Shown here: piece after piece, positions 8,805 to 17,431 of the stretch
Layout: the number at the start of each line of letters is the position of its first letter
How positions within the stretch are numbered: the first letter of the stretch is position 1
Assembly (NCBI RefSeq): GCF_000308695.1
Contig: NZ_BAGG01000066.1
Span: 28,201 to 92,200 of the forward strand
DNA from: Nocardia takedensis NBRC 100417
GTDB taxonomy: Bacteria; Actinomycetota; Actinomycetes; Mycobacteriales; Mycobacteriaceae
Direction: 5' to 3'
DNA: 64,000 nucleotides
The notes under the pieces: generated by a model
Told to the model about the DNA's origin: nothing
What the model saw: the letters and a program-made list of their open reading frames with translations, nothing else
The model's database searches: none
Position numbers and translations under genes: made by a program

Positions 8805-9338
8805 ATGGCAACGACCACCACCACCGCGACGGTCGCCACCCCGGCCGCCGACCAATCCGCCTTGGACCTGGGCCTGCTGATCGCGCGGGTCGCGATCGGG
8901 CTGACCATGGCGGGCCACGGCGCGCAGAAACTGTTCGGCTGGTTCGACGGCGGCGGCCTCGACGGCACCGGCCGCTTCTTCGAGAGCAGCGGCTACCCGG
9001 CGGGCAAGACGATGGCCGTCATCGCCGGACTCAGCGAATTCCTCGGCGGACTCGGCCTGGCGGTCGGTCTGCTGACCCCGTTGGCCGCGGCCGCGATCCT
9101 CGGCGTGATGATCAACGCCATCGCGGTCAAGGGCACCGGGGAGTTCTTCGGCGGCAAGGGCATCGAACTGGACGTGGTGCTGGCGGCCTCGGCGGCCGGT
9201 CTGGCGCTGACGGGGCCGGGCCGCATCGCCGTCGACCACCTGCTTCCCGGTCTACGTCACCAGCGCCTGACCTACGGGATTGCCGCCCTGGTCCTGGCCG
9301 CCGTCACCGCGGGCGTGGTCCTGCTGATCCGCGGCTGA
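8805..9338 (+). CDS. DoxX family membrane protein
   Basis: 177 residues, ATG preceded by AGGAGAG. After a Thr-rich polar start come hydrophobic helices at about 22-42, 65-85, 88-108, 118-137 and 150-175, with the family signature GHGAQKLFGWFDGGG. DoxX proteins are membrane partners of thiol, quinone or thiosulfate oxidations. Pairing with a ring-cleavage dioxygenase under a MarR regulator matches the quinone-defence arrangement known in Firmicutes. It is probably co-transcribed with the dioxygenase. Confidence 0.88.
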   Translation: MATTTTTATVATPAADQSALDLGLLIARVAIGLTMAGHGAQKLFGWFDGGGLDGTGRFFESSGYPAGKTMAVIAGLSEFLGGLGLAVGLLTPLAAAAILGVMINAIAVKGTGEFFGGKGIELDVVLAASAAGLALTGPGRIAVDHLLPGLRHQRLTYGIAALVLAAVTAGVVLLIRG

Positions 9339-9339
9339 C

Positions 9340-9540
9340 CTAGGGCGACCACTTCCACACGGGCCTGTCCAGCACCCCCTGATCCCGCACCCGCGTCTCG
9401 CCGCCGCGTTTGATCAGTTCGACCAGGGCGACGCCGTCGGTGTCGGCGAGGGTCTCGATGACCTCGTCGGCGTGCGAGGTGGTGTGACACGAACGGGGCG
9501 GCCGACATCGGTCGGCGGCGCGACGTAGCGTGCAGGGCAT
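9340..9540 (-). CDS. Small hypothetical protein
   Basis: 66 residues if it starts at the only in-frame ATG (9540); the first 20 residues are Arg/Cys-rich and doubtful, while residues 24-66 look like real protein (ADEVIETLADTDGVALVELI, then GGETRVRDQGVLDRPVWKWS). The ATG overlaps the divergent flavoprotein ATG by 2 nt and no RBS is clear. It may be a small gene with a non-canonical start or the tail of a lost larger gene. No family recognised. Confidence 0.45.
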   Translation of the reverse strand: MPCTLRRAADRCRPPRSCHTTSHADEVIETLADTDGVALVELIKRGGETRVRDQGVLDRPVWKWSP

Positions 9541-10912
9541 GAGCGAGCGATTGGTGATCGTGGGGGCGGACGCGACCGGGATGTCGGCGGCCTCGCAGGC
9601 CCGGCGACTGCGGGCGGCCGACGACCTCGAGATCGTGGTGTTCGAGCGGGGGCGTTTCGCGTCCTATTCGGCCTGCGGCATCCCGTACTGGGTCGGCGGC
9701 GACGTCGCCGATCGCGACGACCTGATCGCCCGCACACCGGAAGAACACCGCGCCCGCGCGATCGATCTGCGGATGCGCTCGGAGGTGGTCGAACTCGACG
9801 TGGCCGACCGTCGCGTACTCGTAGCGGACCTGGAATCCGGTGCGCGCGAATGGCATTCCTACGACCAGTTGGTGTTGGCCACCGGCGCGGTCCCGATCCG
9901 ACCCGACCTGCCCGGCATCGACGCCGACGGCGTGCACGGTGTGCAGACCCTGGACGACGGCCAAGCCCTCATCGACACCCTCGAGCGCGCCGAAGGCGGT
10001 CGCGCGGTGGTCGTCGGGGCCGGCTACATCGGCGTGGAGATGGCCGAAGCGCTGATCAACCGCGGCTACCGGGTCACCGTCGTGCACCGCGGCGGCGAAC
10101 CGATGTCGACTCTCGACCCCGACATGGGCGCGCTGGTCGCCGAGGCGATGCGCGCGCTGGGCATCGAGATGGTGTGCGAGGAGGAGGCCGAACGGATCGA
10201 GGTCGACGACGAAGGCCGGGCGAGCGCCGTGATCACCGGATGCGGCCGGTATCCGGCCGACGTGGTGGTCCTCGGCATCGGGGTGCGCCCGGAGACGACC
10301 CTCGCGCGCGCCGCCGGTCTGCCGGTGGGGGAGTCGGGCGGTCTGCTCACCGACCTGTCCATGCGCGTGCGCGGACACGAGAACATCTGGGCGGGCGGTG
10401 ACTGCGTGGAGGTGCTCGACCTGGTCTCCGGCCAGGAGCGCCACATCCCGCTGGGCACCCACGCCAACAAGCACGGCCAGGTGATCGGCTCGAACATCGG
10501 CGGCGGCTACGGCACCTTCCCGGGCGTGGTCGGCACGGCGGTCAGCAAGGTGTGCGCTCTCGAGGTCGCGCGCACCGGTCTGCGCGAACAGGACGCGCAT
10601 GCCGTCGGACTGCAATTCGTCACCGTGACCATCGAATCCACCAGTCGCGCGGGCTATTACCCCGAGGCCGCCCCGATGACGGTGAAGATGCTCGCCGAAC
10701 GCGGCACCGGCCGACTGCTCGGCGTGCAGATCGTCGGGCGCGAGGGCGCGGCCAAACGCGTCGACGTCGCGGCGGTCGCCCTGACCGCCCGCATGACCGT
10801 GGAACAGATGACCGCCCTCGACCTCGGTTACGCTCCGCCGTTCTCCCCGGTCTGGGATCCGGTCCTGATCGCGGCCCGCAAAGCCGTCGCGGCGGTCCGG
10901 GCCCGCCGTTGA
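9539..10912 (+). CDS. FAD-dependent CoA-disulfide-reductase-like oxidoreductase
   Basis: 457 residues. N-terminal FAD site (LVIVGADATGMSAASQ), then YSACGIPY with a single redox cysteine C46, the hallmark of CoA-disulfide reductase and NADH oxidase/persulfide-reductase relatives rather than the CxxxxC glutathione-reductase type. An NAD(P)H-binding motif follows (VVVGAGYIGVEMAEAL, about 158-173), then IWAGGDCVEV and the dimerisation domain. Likely role: reducing CoA disulfide, persulfides or oxygen in the cytosol. TAGCGT at 9526-9531 lies 7 nt before the ATG, so the mRNA is probably leaderless. The first GxG reads GADATG, a common variant. Confidence 0.88.
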   Translation: MSERLVIVGADATGMSAASQARRLRAADDLEIVVFERGRFASYSACGIPYWVGGDVADRDDLIARTPEEHRARAIDLRMRSEVVELDVADRRVLVADLESGAREWHSYDQLVLATGAVPIRPDLPGIDADGVHGVQTLDDGQALIDTLERAEGGRAVVVGAGYIGVEMAEALINRGYRVTVVHRGGEPMSTLDPDMGALVAEAMRALGIEMVCEEEAERIEVDDEGRASAVITGCGRYPADVVVLGIGVRPETTLARAAGLPVGESGGLLTDLSMRVRGHENIWAGGDCVEVLDLVSGQERHIPLGTHANKHGQVIGSNIGGGYGTFPGVVGTAVSKVCALEVARTGLREQDAHAVGLQFVTVTIESTSRAGYYPEAAPMTVKMLAERGTGRLLGVQIVGREGAAKRVDVAAVALTARMTVEQMTALDLGYAPPFSPVWDPVLIAARKAVAAVRARR

Positions 10913-11008
10913 CCGGGCGGAGTACCCCGGCGTCGTCGCGTCAATCACGGATGTGCGATGGTCGCCGCGATGCCGGCCGTAGCGGCCGCGCCGTGCGAGA
11001 CTTGCGGC

Positions 11009-12184
11009 GTGAGCGGGCCGAACGAAGAACAAGTGGGCGGGAAATCCGGTGGGGCGTCGCCCGACCGCGGTGATGTCATCGGGCGCGGGCTCCTGTGGAT
11101 GGCGAAGTGGTCGGTGTGCGTCGTCGCCATCGCCGCCGGAGCCTGGGTGCTCGGATTCGTCACCGCGCGACTGTGGGTGGTGATCCTGCCCGTCGCGCTG
11201 GCCGTGGTCATCGCGACGGTGCTGTGGCCGCCGACCCGGCTGATGCTGCGGATCGGCCTGCGCCCGGGTCTGGCGGCCTTCATCTCGGTGCTGGGTTTCC
11301 TCGGCGTGCTGGCCGGGGTGATCGCGCTGATCGTGCCGTCGGTGGTCGACCAGGCCCCGGATCTGGCCGACAAGGCGGGCGCGGGCGTCCAACAGGTCCG
11401 CGACTGGTTGCAGGGGCCGCCGCTGAAGATCCAGGACGACCAGTTGGACTCCGGCGTCGACGCGATCGTGCAGCGGTTGCAGTCCAGCGCCGAACAGATC
11501 GCGACCGGTGTGTTCAGCGGCGTCACCACCGCCACCTCGATGCTGATCACCCTGTTCCTGGTGCTGATCCTGGTGTTCTTCTTCATCAAGGACGGGCCGC
11601 GGTTCCTGCCGTGGATGCACACCACCCTCGGCAGCCGCAACGGTCGTCACCTCGAGGAGGTGCTCGCCCGGATCTGGGTCACGCTGGGCAGTTTCATCCG
11701 CACCCAGGCCCTGGTCAGCCTCATCGACGCGGTGTTCATCGGCGCGGGTCTGGTCATCCTGGGTGTGCCGCTGTGGTCGGTGCTCGCGGTGATCACCTTC
11801 CTGGGCGGCTTCATCCCGATGGTCGGCGCGTTCGTCGCGGGCGCGCTCGCGGTGCTGGTCGCCCTGGTGGCCAACGGTTTCACCACCGCGCTGATCGTGC
11901 TCGGCATCATCGTGGCCGTGCAGCAGTTGGAAGGCAACGTGCTGCAACCGGTGTTGCAGAGCCGCAGCATGAAACTGCACGCCGCGGTGGTGCTGCTCGC
12001 GGTGACGGCGGGCGGGTCGCTCTACGGCATCGTCGGCGCGTTCCTGGCGGTGCCGGTGGTGGCGATCGTGGCGGTGATCGTGCGCTACATCGGCGAACAG
12101 ATCGACCTGGTGACCGGCACGAACCCTGGCGCCGCCGAGGACGGGGCGAGCGGCGGCGCCGAACCCGAACCGGTCAAGACCTAG
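11009..12184 (+). CDS. AI-2E family (UPF0118) membrane permease
   Basis: 391 residues from GTG 11009; an upstream in-frame ATG at 10958 would add 17 residues of poor-looking sequence, so the start is uncertain. Hydrophobic pairs at the N-terminus (WSVCVVAIAAGAWVLGF, VVILPVALAVVIATVL), a long soluble loop (about 100-155), LVLILVFFFIKDGP, and the conserved C-terminal half with PLWSVLAVITFLGGFIPMVG and QQLEGNVLQPVLQ. Members export small molecules or exchange Na+/H+; the substrate here is unknown. The 3' end overlaps the convergent permease gene by 11 bp. Confidence 0.88.
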   Translation: MSGPNEEQVGGKSGGASPDRGDVIGRGLLWMAKWSVCVVAIAAGAWVLGFVTARLWVVILPVALAVVIATVLWPPTRLMLRIGLRPGLAAFISVLGFLGVLAGVIALIVPSVVDQAPDLADKAGAGVQQVRDWLQGPPLKIQDDQLDSGVDAIVQRLQSSAEQIATGVFSGVTTATSMLITLFLVLILVFFFIKDGPRFLPWMHTTLGSRNGRHLEEVLARIWVTLGSFIRTQALVSLIDAVFIGAGLVILGVPLWSVLAVITFLGGFIPMVGAFVAGALAVLVALVANGFTTALIVLGIIVAVQQLEGNVLQPVLQSRSMKLHAAVVLLAVTAGGSLYGIVGAFLAVPVVAIVAVIVRYIGEQIDLVTGTNPGAAEDGASGGAEPEPVKT

Positions 12185-13538
12185 CGCGGCGGCGCTCGGC
12201 GATCGCGCCGAGCGCCCACGCCACCGCGCCCGCGGCCAGGAACGACAGCAGCGAGGCGCTGGTCCACGGCTGTTTGGTGAAATGCAGCCAGTCCTGCACG
12301 CGCACCCAGAAATCGGTCCACACGCCCGCGTCGCCCGGGTTGATGACCTGATACACCGACAGACCGACCAGCCAGGCCGCGATCATGCCCCAGCGTGACG
12401 GCGCGTCGGCGTCGGTGTTCCACTCGCCGCGAGCGCGCAGGAAGAAATCGGCGACCAGCACACCGAGCAGCGGCACGAACACCGAGCCGATGAGCCCGAG
12501 GAAGCCGAAGTAGTCGTCCATGTCCAACCACAGCGCCAGCAGCGTGATGAACGCGCCCAGGCCGATCGAGAGCACCCGCCGGTCCGCGCGCGGCGCGAGA
12601 TTCTGGATCGAGACGGCGGTGGAGTAGACGTTGGCGAAGGACTGATCGGCCTCCCGCACCACCAGGATCAGGAAGAAGACCGCGCCGAGGGTGACGGTGA
12701 GGAACGGGCCGTATGTGCCTTCACCGGTGGCCAGCGCCAGCGCGAACAGACCGAGGACGTAGGCGAGGATCTGGGTGAGCGCGTACGCGCCGCTGGCCGC
12801 CCCGAACGCGCCCTTGGTGCTCTTGGCGTAGCGGGTGTAGTCCGCGGCCACCGGCACCCACGAGATCGACACCGCCAGCGCCGCGTCGGTCGCGATCCAG
12901 AACAGATTCCAGTCCGACCCGAACGGCCCGGACCCCTGCGGACCGGGATTCGCGGTCAGATCGGGCAGTCCGGCGCGGAAGAACTGCACGTAGAACCAGA
13001 TCAGCGCGATCGCGACGCCGATCGTCACGAAACGTCGCAGAATCCGCACCGAGCCCAGCGGCCAGATGGTCAACACGGTGGTCAACACCCCGGCGGCCAC
13101 GATGTAGAGCCAGCGCGGGCCGCCGCCGAACAGTTCCTCGGCCGCGTTGCCGATCACGATCAACTCGAAAGTGCCCCAGCCGATCAACTGGGCGATGTTG
13201 AGCACCGTCGGCACATAACTCGGCTTCGCGCCGAACAGGCCGCGCAACAACATCATCGCGGGTTTGCCGGTGCGCGCGCCCGGAATCGCCGCGAGCCCCA
13301 ACATGAGTCCGCCGACCACGGTGCCCACGATCATCGCGACGATGCCCGCCGCGATCGAGATCTGCGCCGCGCCTTCGCTGTTCGGCGCGAGCACCGTGTA
13401 CGCCCCGGAGAAGGCGAACAGGCTCACGCCCAGATTCGCCCAGAACGCGCTCTGATCCCAGAACGACAGGACCCGCGGCGCGGGCTCCTCCAAGGTGAGC
13501 GGTGCCTCTTTCCCGCCCGTGCCGACAGTGGACGCCAT
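12174..13538 (-). CDS. cytX: CytX-like NCS1 permease, probable hydroxymethylpyrimidine (thiamine precursor) importer
   Basis: 454 residues, NCS1 (purine-cytosine permease) family, about 12 membrane helices, beginning FWDQSAFWANLGVSLFAFSGAYTVLAP and containing NIAQLIGWGTFELIVIG and ATDAALAVSISWVPVAADYTRYAKS. Family members import cytosine, allantoin or thiamine pyrimidine. A TPP riboswitch lies directly in its leader, which points to hydroxymethylpyrimidine or a related thiamine precursor. Translation starts at ATG 13538 with GAAGG upstream; this SD lies immediately 3' of the aptamer, so control is likely at translation initiation. It is a single-gene unit. Confidence 0.88.
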   Translation of the reverse strand: MASTVGTGGKEAPLTLEEPAPRVLSFWDQSAFWANLGVSLFAFSGAYTVLAPNSEGAAQISIAAGIVAMIVGTVVGGLMLGLAAIPGARTGKPAMMLLRGLFGAKPSYVPTVLNIAQLIGWGTFELIVIGNAAEELFGGGPRWLYIVAAGVLTTVLTIWPLGSVRILRRFVTIGVAIALIWFYVQFFRAGLPDLTANPGPQGSGPFGSDWNLFWIATDAALAVSISWVPVAADYTRYAKSTKGAFGAASGAYALTQILAYVLGLFALALATGEGTYGPFLTVTLGAVFFLILVVREADQSFANVYSTAVSIQNLAPRADRRVLSIGLGAFITLLALWLDMDDYFGFLGLIGSVFVPLLGVLVADFFLRARGEWNTDADAPSRWGMIAAWLVGLSVYQVINPGDAGVWTDFWVRVQDWLHFTKQPWTSASLLSFLAAGAVAWALGAIAERRRARS

Positions 13539-13548
13539 GACGCTGCCT

Positions 13549-13640
13549 TCTCCCTACGCCGGCATTACCCGGACAGGTTCGTGCGGTCGGCGCGCTCGGG
13601 CGCACCCTCTCAGCCCGGCCGTTGTCCGAGCTCCCGCGGT
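13549..13640 (-). promoter_or_regulatory. TPP riboswitch (THI element)
   Basis: On the minus strand: CGGGAGCTCGGA, then GGGCTGAGAGGGTGC, GACCGCACGAACCTG, TCCGGGTAATGCCGGCGTAG and GGAG. These match the CUGAGA pyrimidine-sensing loop and the ACCUG...CGGGUAAUGCCGGCGUAGGGA core of the THI box in the right order and spacing. The aptamer ends about 10 nt before the start codon, next to the SD. It would turn cytX off when TPP is plentiful. Confidence 0.95.
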
Positions 13641-13799
13641 GATGTACCGGCCGAATCGTACACCCGTACCGACCCGGGGGTGTCGGCTCGCCGTATTCGC
13701 CCGAGCAGGCTCCTCGGTGAAGTGGAATCGGGTCGTTTCGGGGGTGTGGGCCCGGGTATCCGCCGAGCATTCGATCCGGTGGAGATGAGGAAAGCGGTC

Positions 13800-14651
13800 A
13801 TGGCGAGAACAGGTTCAGTGTCAACTTCTTTCGCGGGTTCGTCGGCGAGCGGCGGTGGTTTCACCGGTGCCGCGGACCGGTTGGTGCGCAACGACGCGTT
13901 CGAGAAAGTCGCGCGGGCCGGCTTCGTGATGGCCGGGATCGTGCACATCCTGATCGGCTACATCGCGATCCGGTTGGCCTTCGGCGGTGGCGGCGGGTCC
14001 GCGGATCAGTCGGGGGCGATGGCCGAGCTGGCCAAAGAGCCGGGCGGCGGTGTCGCGCTGTGGGTCGGCGCGGTCGCCTTCGTGGTGCTCGGGCTGTGGA
14101 AGCTGGTGGAGGGCATCGTCGGCCACAAGCGCGACCGCGGCGAGGACCGCTCGGATCTGTTCCATCGCGCGAAGGCCATCGGTGAGGCCGTGATCTACGC
14201 GGTGCTGGCCTACACGGCGTTCTCCTTCGCCAAGGGCAGCGGGTCCTCGGGTCAGCAGCAGAAGGCGGGCGTGACCGCCGAGTTGATGAAGAGCACCGGC
14301 GGCAGTCTGCTGCTGGCGCTGATCGGCCTCGGCATCATCGGTGTGGGCGGTTACTACGTCTACAAGGGCGCGACCCAGAAGTTCACCAAGGATCTGGACG
14401 CGGCCGGGACCTGGGCGCGTCGGCTGGGCACCGTCGGCTACATCGCCAAGGGGCTCGCGCTGGCCGGTATCGGTGTGCTGGTGATCATCGCGACCACTCG
14501 CTCGGAGCCGGACAAGGCCTCGGGTCTGGACGGCGCGCTCAAGACCCTGGGCGCTCAGCCCTACGGCCCGTACCTGCTGGTGATCGCCGCGATCGGCATC
14601 ATCACCTACGGCGTCTACAACTTCATCCGGGCCAAGCACGCCAAGATGTGA
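13800..14651 (+). CDS. DUF1206 family membrane protein
   Basis: 283 residues from ATG 13800, placed by GAGG 10 nt upstream; an ATG at 13785 is also in frame. Three copies of a two-helix unit are visible: FEKVARAGFVMAGIVHILIG with VALWVGAVAFVVLGLWKLVE, then HRAKAIGEAVIYAVLAYTAF with LLLALIGLGIIGVGGYYVYKG, then ARRLGTVGYIAKGLALAGIG with YLLVIAAIGIITYGVYNFI. This three-fold repeat is the DUF1206 signature. Function is unknown; an integral membrane protein of the cytoplasmic membrane. A strong terminator follows, and the gene stands alone. Confidence 0.9.
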   Translation: MARTGSVSTSFAGSSASGGGFTGAADRLVRNDAFEKVARAGFVMAGIVHILIGYIAIRLAFGGGGGSADQSGAMAELAKEPGGGVALWVGAVAFVVLGLWKLVEGIVGHKRDRGEDRSDLFHRAKAIGEAVIYAVLAYTAFSFAKGSGSSGQQQKAGVTAELMKSTGGSLLLALIGLGIIGVGGYYVYKGATQKFTKDLDAAGTWARRLGTVGYIAKGLALAGIGVLVIIATTRSEPDKASGLDGALKTLGAQPYGPYLLVIAAIGIITYGVYNFIRAKHAKM

Positions 14652-14673
14652 TCCTTACCAACACCCGGGCTCG

Positions 14674-14708
14674 AAACCCCCGTCGCGCGGACTGCGCGGC
14701 GGGGGTTT
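14674..14708 (+). terminator. Rho-independent terminator after the DUF1206 gene
   Basis: AAACCCCCG...CGGGGGTTT stem extended by GCGC pairing, with TTTCTTCT downstream. Confidence 0.85.
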
Positions 14709-14758
14709 CTTCTGTCCTCAGTGACGTTGTGAGCGTGCATATCTCGTAGGCACCGCCG

Positions 14759-14788
14759 TTGCGGTCGAGGCGGACTGGCCACTATCAT
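14759..14788 (+). promoter_or_regulatory. Probable promoter of the WXG100/toxin operon
   Basis: TTGCGG (14759-14764), 18-nt spacer, TATCAT (14783-14788), about 80 bp before the first WXG100 gene. Confidence 0.5.
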
Positions 14789-14868
14789 CATCCCGACATC
14801 GAGTGTCGCCGAGTCGGCGACGGACGATCCGGTGTGGGGGGACCTCGTCGGGTCGACGGGGGGAGAGC

Positions 14869-15213
14869 ATGACCGAATCCAACGCGCAGACCGGCGCGTT
14901 CACCGTCACTCCCGCCGAATTGACCGTGGCCGCCCGAGCCGTGCGAACCCTGCTGGAAGGGCTGACAACCGGATTCGCCGCCCTCGACGCCGATGTCGAC
15001 ACGCTGATCGCCAATTGGCAAGGCCGCCAAGGAACCCGGTTCGCCACCGGCTACGACGAAGTCCGCACCGGCCTGGCCGAACTCCTCGACGCGATGGCCG
15101 ACACCACCACGGCACTCGACGCGAGCGCGGAACGCTACCTGGAACAGGAGAACGTCAACGCCGCGGCCATCGAATCGGTCGCCTCCTCCCTGGATCTGCC
15201 CGATGTCTCATAA
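14869..15213 (+). CDS. WXG100-type secreted protein (first of pair)
   Basis: 114 residues, two predicted helices around a W-x-G turn (LIANWQGRQGTRFATGYDE, about residues 43-62). This helix-turn-helix hairpin is the mark of WXG100/ESAT-6-like substrates of type VII secretion. ATG 14869 follows GGGGGGAGAGC; the gene overlaps the next by 11 bp, and the two probably form a heterodimer. It is the first gene of a four-gene toxin operon. No ESX core genes are in the window, so the secretion machine must be encoded elsewhere. Confidence 0.85.
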   Translation: MTESNAQTGAFTVTPAELTVAARAVRTLLEGLTTGFAALDADVDTLIANWQGRQGTRFATGYDEVRTGLAELLDAMADTTTALDASAERYLEQENVNAAAIESVASSLDLPDVS

Positions 15214-15490
15214 GGTCGACCTCGATCTGTTCGATTCGGTCATCGCGCGCATGACGGCATTCGAAGGGTTCTTCGCCGACCAGATCACCGCCTTCGACAC
15301 CGCGATCGGCAAGCTGCAAGGCGTGTGGGACGGCGAAGCCGCCACCGCGCAACAGCAATCACATCAGCGACTCATGGCCGCCGCCGCCGACATCCGGGAC
15401 GGAATCCACGACATGCGCACAGCCGCCCGCGCCGCGCACACCAACTACAGCAACGCCATCGCGGCGAACCTCGAGATGTGGCGAGGGTGA
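15203..15490 (+). CDS. WXG100-type protein (second of pair)
   Basis: 95 residues: helix 1, turn KLQGVWDGEAATAQQQSH (W-x-G), helix 2 with AARAAHTNYSNAI. Size and layout are typical of WXG100 partners. It overlaps the first gene by 11 bp and is 6 bp from the toxin gene, so the three are translated as a unit. Likely role: targeting or chaperoning the toxin for ESX export. Confidence 0.85.
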   Translation: MSHKVDLDLFDSVIARMTAFEGFFADQITAFDTAIGKLQGVWDGEAATAQQQSHQRLMAAAADIRDGIHDMRTAARAAHTNYSNAIAANLEMWRG

Positions 15491-15496
15491 GCCGGT

Positions 15497-16795
15497 GTGA
15501 CCGAACTGGATGTCGATCCCGAGCTGTTCTACGACCTGGCAGGCGCCTACAGTCGCGCCAGCACCACCGCTTCGGCCGCATTGCGCAAGATGGACGGCGA
15601 CTTGCGCAGTGCCGTAAAAATGACCGGTGGGGACTCCGGTGGATTGGAGTGGGGCGGCAAGTACCACAAGAGCGGCATCGAGGCCGCAGTCACCGCGGGC
15701 ATGGCCACCGATGTCATGGTGCGAATGGCCGCGCTCATCCGCCAGAACGGTGTCAACCACGACCAGTCCGAGAACGCAGAAGAATACAACACCCCGGGCG
15801 GAGCCCTCCCGCCGTCGGATCCAGGCGGAACGTCTTATACCGCACGGCCTCTGAAGAACCCGGGCGAAGGGTCTCGACCCGAACCATTCGGTTGGGTGGT
15901 GGTCATGGGAACTACCGAATGGATCAATGGAAACCCTGATCTGCTGGACACCTTCGCATCGAGTTGGGTGACAGCCGCGAGCGCCTACAGTGCGCTCGAT
16001 GTGCCGATACGGGCCAAGATGTCCCAACTGCGCGGTTCGACCGCACCCGAGATCGCCGACATCGACAAGACCAACGCCACCGTCCTCGACGGGATAGAGG
16101 TCCTCGCCGATGCCATGCGGCAACAGGGGAGCGCTACCAGCGGATACGCTGACGTCCTACGCGCAGCGCAGGAGGGTGCCGAATGGGAGTTGCAGTTGCA
16201 GACCGTCGCGCAAGCCATCAACATCATCAACGCGGCGACCATCGGCAAGCCCATCGAGAAGGCGATCCGCAAAGCCGCGGAGCAGGAGATCGAATACAGC
16301 CGCAACAAGATCGCGGGAATGCTCCAAGGTCTGGCCGACGCACGTCGAGTCAGCGGGTCAGCGCTGGAAGCGGTATCGGCGACAATCATCAGCAGCGTCA
16401 ACACAAAATTCAAACCGGTACTCGACCTGCAACTCAAGAACGCTCCGCAGCCCACTAAAGCCGAACGAGCTCGACGGAACAAACTCGAAGGCGCGAAGGC
16501 CGAATCTCGCGCCGGTGTGGATCCCACCGTGAAGAAGCCGACGATCCCGTCCACGACCGGAGCACGCAATCGTGCGCCGGATGTCCTCGATGACGCGAAC
16601 AAGAAGCTCACCGAGGTCAAGAACGTCGATCGTCAGGGCCTGACCGATCAGATCGTCGACGACCTCGCGTACTGTTCGACCAACGGCTACGAATTCGTAC
16701 TGATCACCGACCACCGCACAATCCTGACCCGCGAGATCCAGGATCTGATCAGCCAAGGAAAGATCAAGCACGTGACCATGGACTTCACGAGTTGA
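15497..16795 (+). CDS. Polymorphic toxin with WXG-like N-terminus and Tox-REase-7-type nuclease C-terminus
   Basis: 432 residues from GTG 15497 (RBS GAGGGTGA). Residues about 1-330 are long helices resembling the WXG/LXG trafficking regions of ESX-exported toxins, including KMDGDLRSAVKMTGG and GLEWGGKYHKSG. The last 77 residues form a compact domain: D362 in RAPDVLDDANKK and E373-x-K375 in LTEVKNVDRQGLTDQI fit a PD-(D/E)xK nuclease core, followed by EFVLITDHRT and a C-terminal strand KHVTMDF. This matches the Tox-REase-7 group by pattern. Codon use in this gene and the next is less GC-rich than neighbours. The immunity gene follows with a 4-nt overlap. Confidence 0.8.
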   Translation: MTELDVDPELFYDLAGAYSRASTTASAALRKMDGDLRSAVKMTGGDSGGLEWGGKYHKSGIEAAVTAGMATDVMVRMAALIRQNGVNHDQSENAEEYNTPGGALPPSDPGGTSYTARPLKNPGEGSRPEPFGWVVVMGTTEWINGNPDLLDTFASSWVTAASAYSALDVPIRAKMSQLRGSTAPEIADIDKTNATVLDGIEVLADAMRQQGSATSGYADVLRAAQEGAEWELQLQTVAQAINIINAATIGKPIEKAIRKAAEQEIEYSRNKIAGMLQGLADARRVSGSALEAVSATIISSVNTKFKPVLDLQLKNAPQPTKAERARRNKLEGAKAESRAGVDPTVKKPTIPSTTGARNRAPDVLDDANKKLTEVKNVDRQGLTDQIVDDLAYCSTNGYEFVLITDHRTILTREIQDLISQGKIKHVTMDFTS

Positions 16796-17415
16796 CTCCC
16801 ACCGACGACGCGGCCGCGAACCAGCTACTGGAGGACTACCGCTCGGCCGGCGGTTACGGCGCGACGATCCATGAAATCAGCTCGCGCACCAGCATCAAGC
16901 CGCAGGCGATAGCGGTTCTCGCGCAGTGGCTGGTCGAACTGGAATCCCGCTGGCCGGGCTCCGAGACCGAAGGCAGGCAGTCCGCCAGGATCGCACTCGC
17001 CCGTGCGTTGGGTTGCAAGGAATCCCGTAAGACGGCCGCGGTACCGGCCCTGATCTCCCAGTTCGACACCGGGAAGCCAATCGGAGCGAACGCGAGATGG
17101 GCGGCGGGAAACGCCTTGTACGACATCCCCGCCGAACCTTCCTATTTCGAGGAACTGGCCGCGATCGCCCGGAATCGCGAATTCGGGATGGAGCGACAGA
17201 TGGTCGTCTTGTGGTTGGGCAAGTCACGTCGTCCGGAGGCTGTCGAGGTGGCGGTATCTCAGTTGGATGACGAGTCGGTCCAGGGTCACGCGCTGGAAGC
17301 GCTGTCCAAGCTGCGTGCCCAGGGCGTCCGGGATGTGGTGGAACCGTTCCTCACATCGAAGAACAAGTGGCATCGCCGCAGCGCGGAACGAATTCTGCGC
17401 TACGACGAAAGCTGA
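16792..17415 (+). CDS. Probable immunity protein (HEAT-like repeats)
   Basis: 207 residues, all helical, starting at a TTG that overlaps the toxin stop (TTGA), a strong sign of translational coupling. Repeated helix pairs such as ESRKTAAVPALISQFDTG, NARWAAGNALYDIP, MERQMVVLWLGKSRRPEA and VQGHALEALSKLRAQGVRDV, and HRRSAERILRY resemble HEAT-like repeats, a common scaffold of immunity proteins that cap toxin active sites. It should stay in the cytosol and neutralise the toxin at 15497. Assignment rests on position and fold pattern. Confidence 0.75.
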   Translation: MTPTDDAAANQLLEDYRSAGGYGATIHEISSRTSIKPQAIAVLAQWLVELESRWPGSETEGRQSARIALARALGCKESRKTAAVPALISQFDTGKPIGANARWAAGNALYDIPAEPSYFEELAAIARNREFGMERQMVVLWLGKSRRPEAVEVAVSQLDDESVQGHALEALSKLRAQGVRDVVEPFLTSKNKWHRRSAERILRYDES

Positions 17416-17431
17416 AGCCCATGCGTCGGTT

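Noticed and set aside
9272..11980. Open frame of about 900 codons on the minus strand
   Set aside because: It is antisense to DoxX, the flavoprotein and the AI-2E gene, His/Gln/Asp-rich and without recognisable motifs; an artefact of high third-position GC.
14869..17415. Prophage or ESX core locus
   Set aside because: No phage structural, integrase, EccC, EccB, EccD or PE/PPE genes; only the substrate/toxin part is present.
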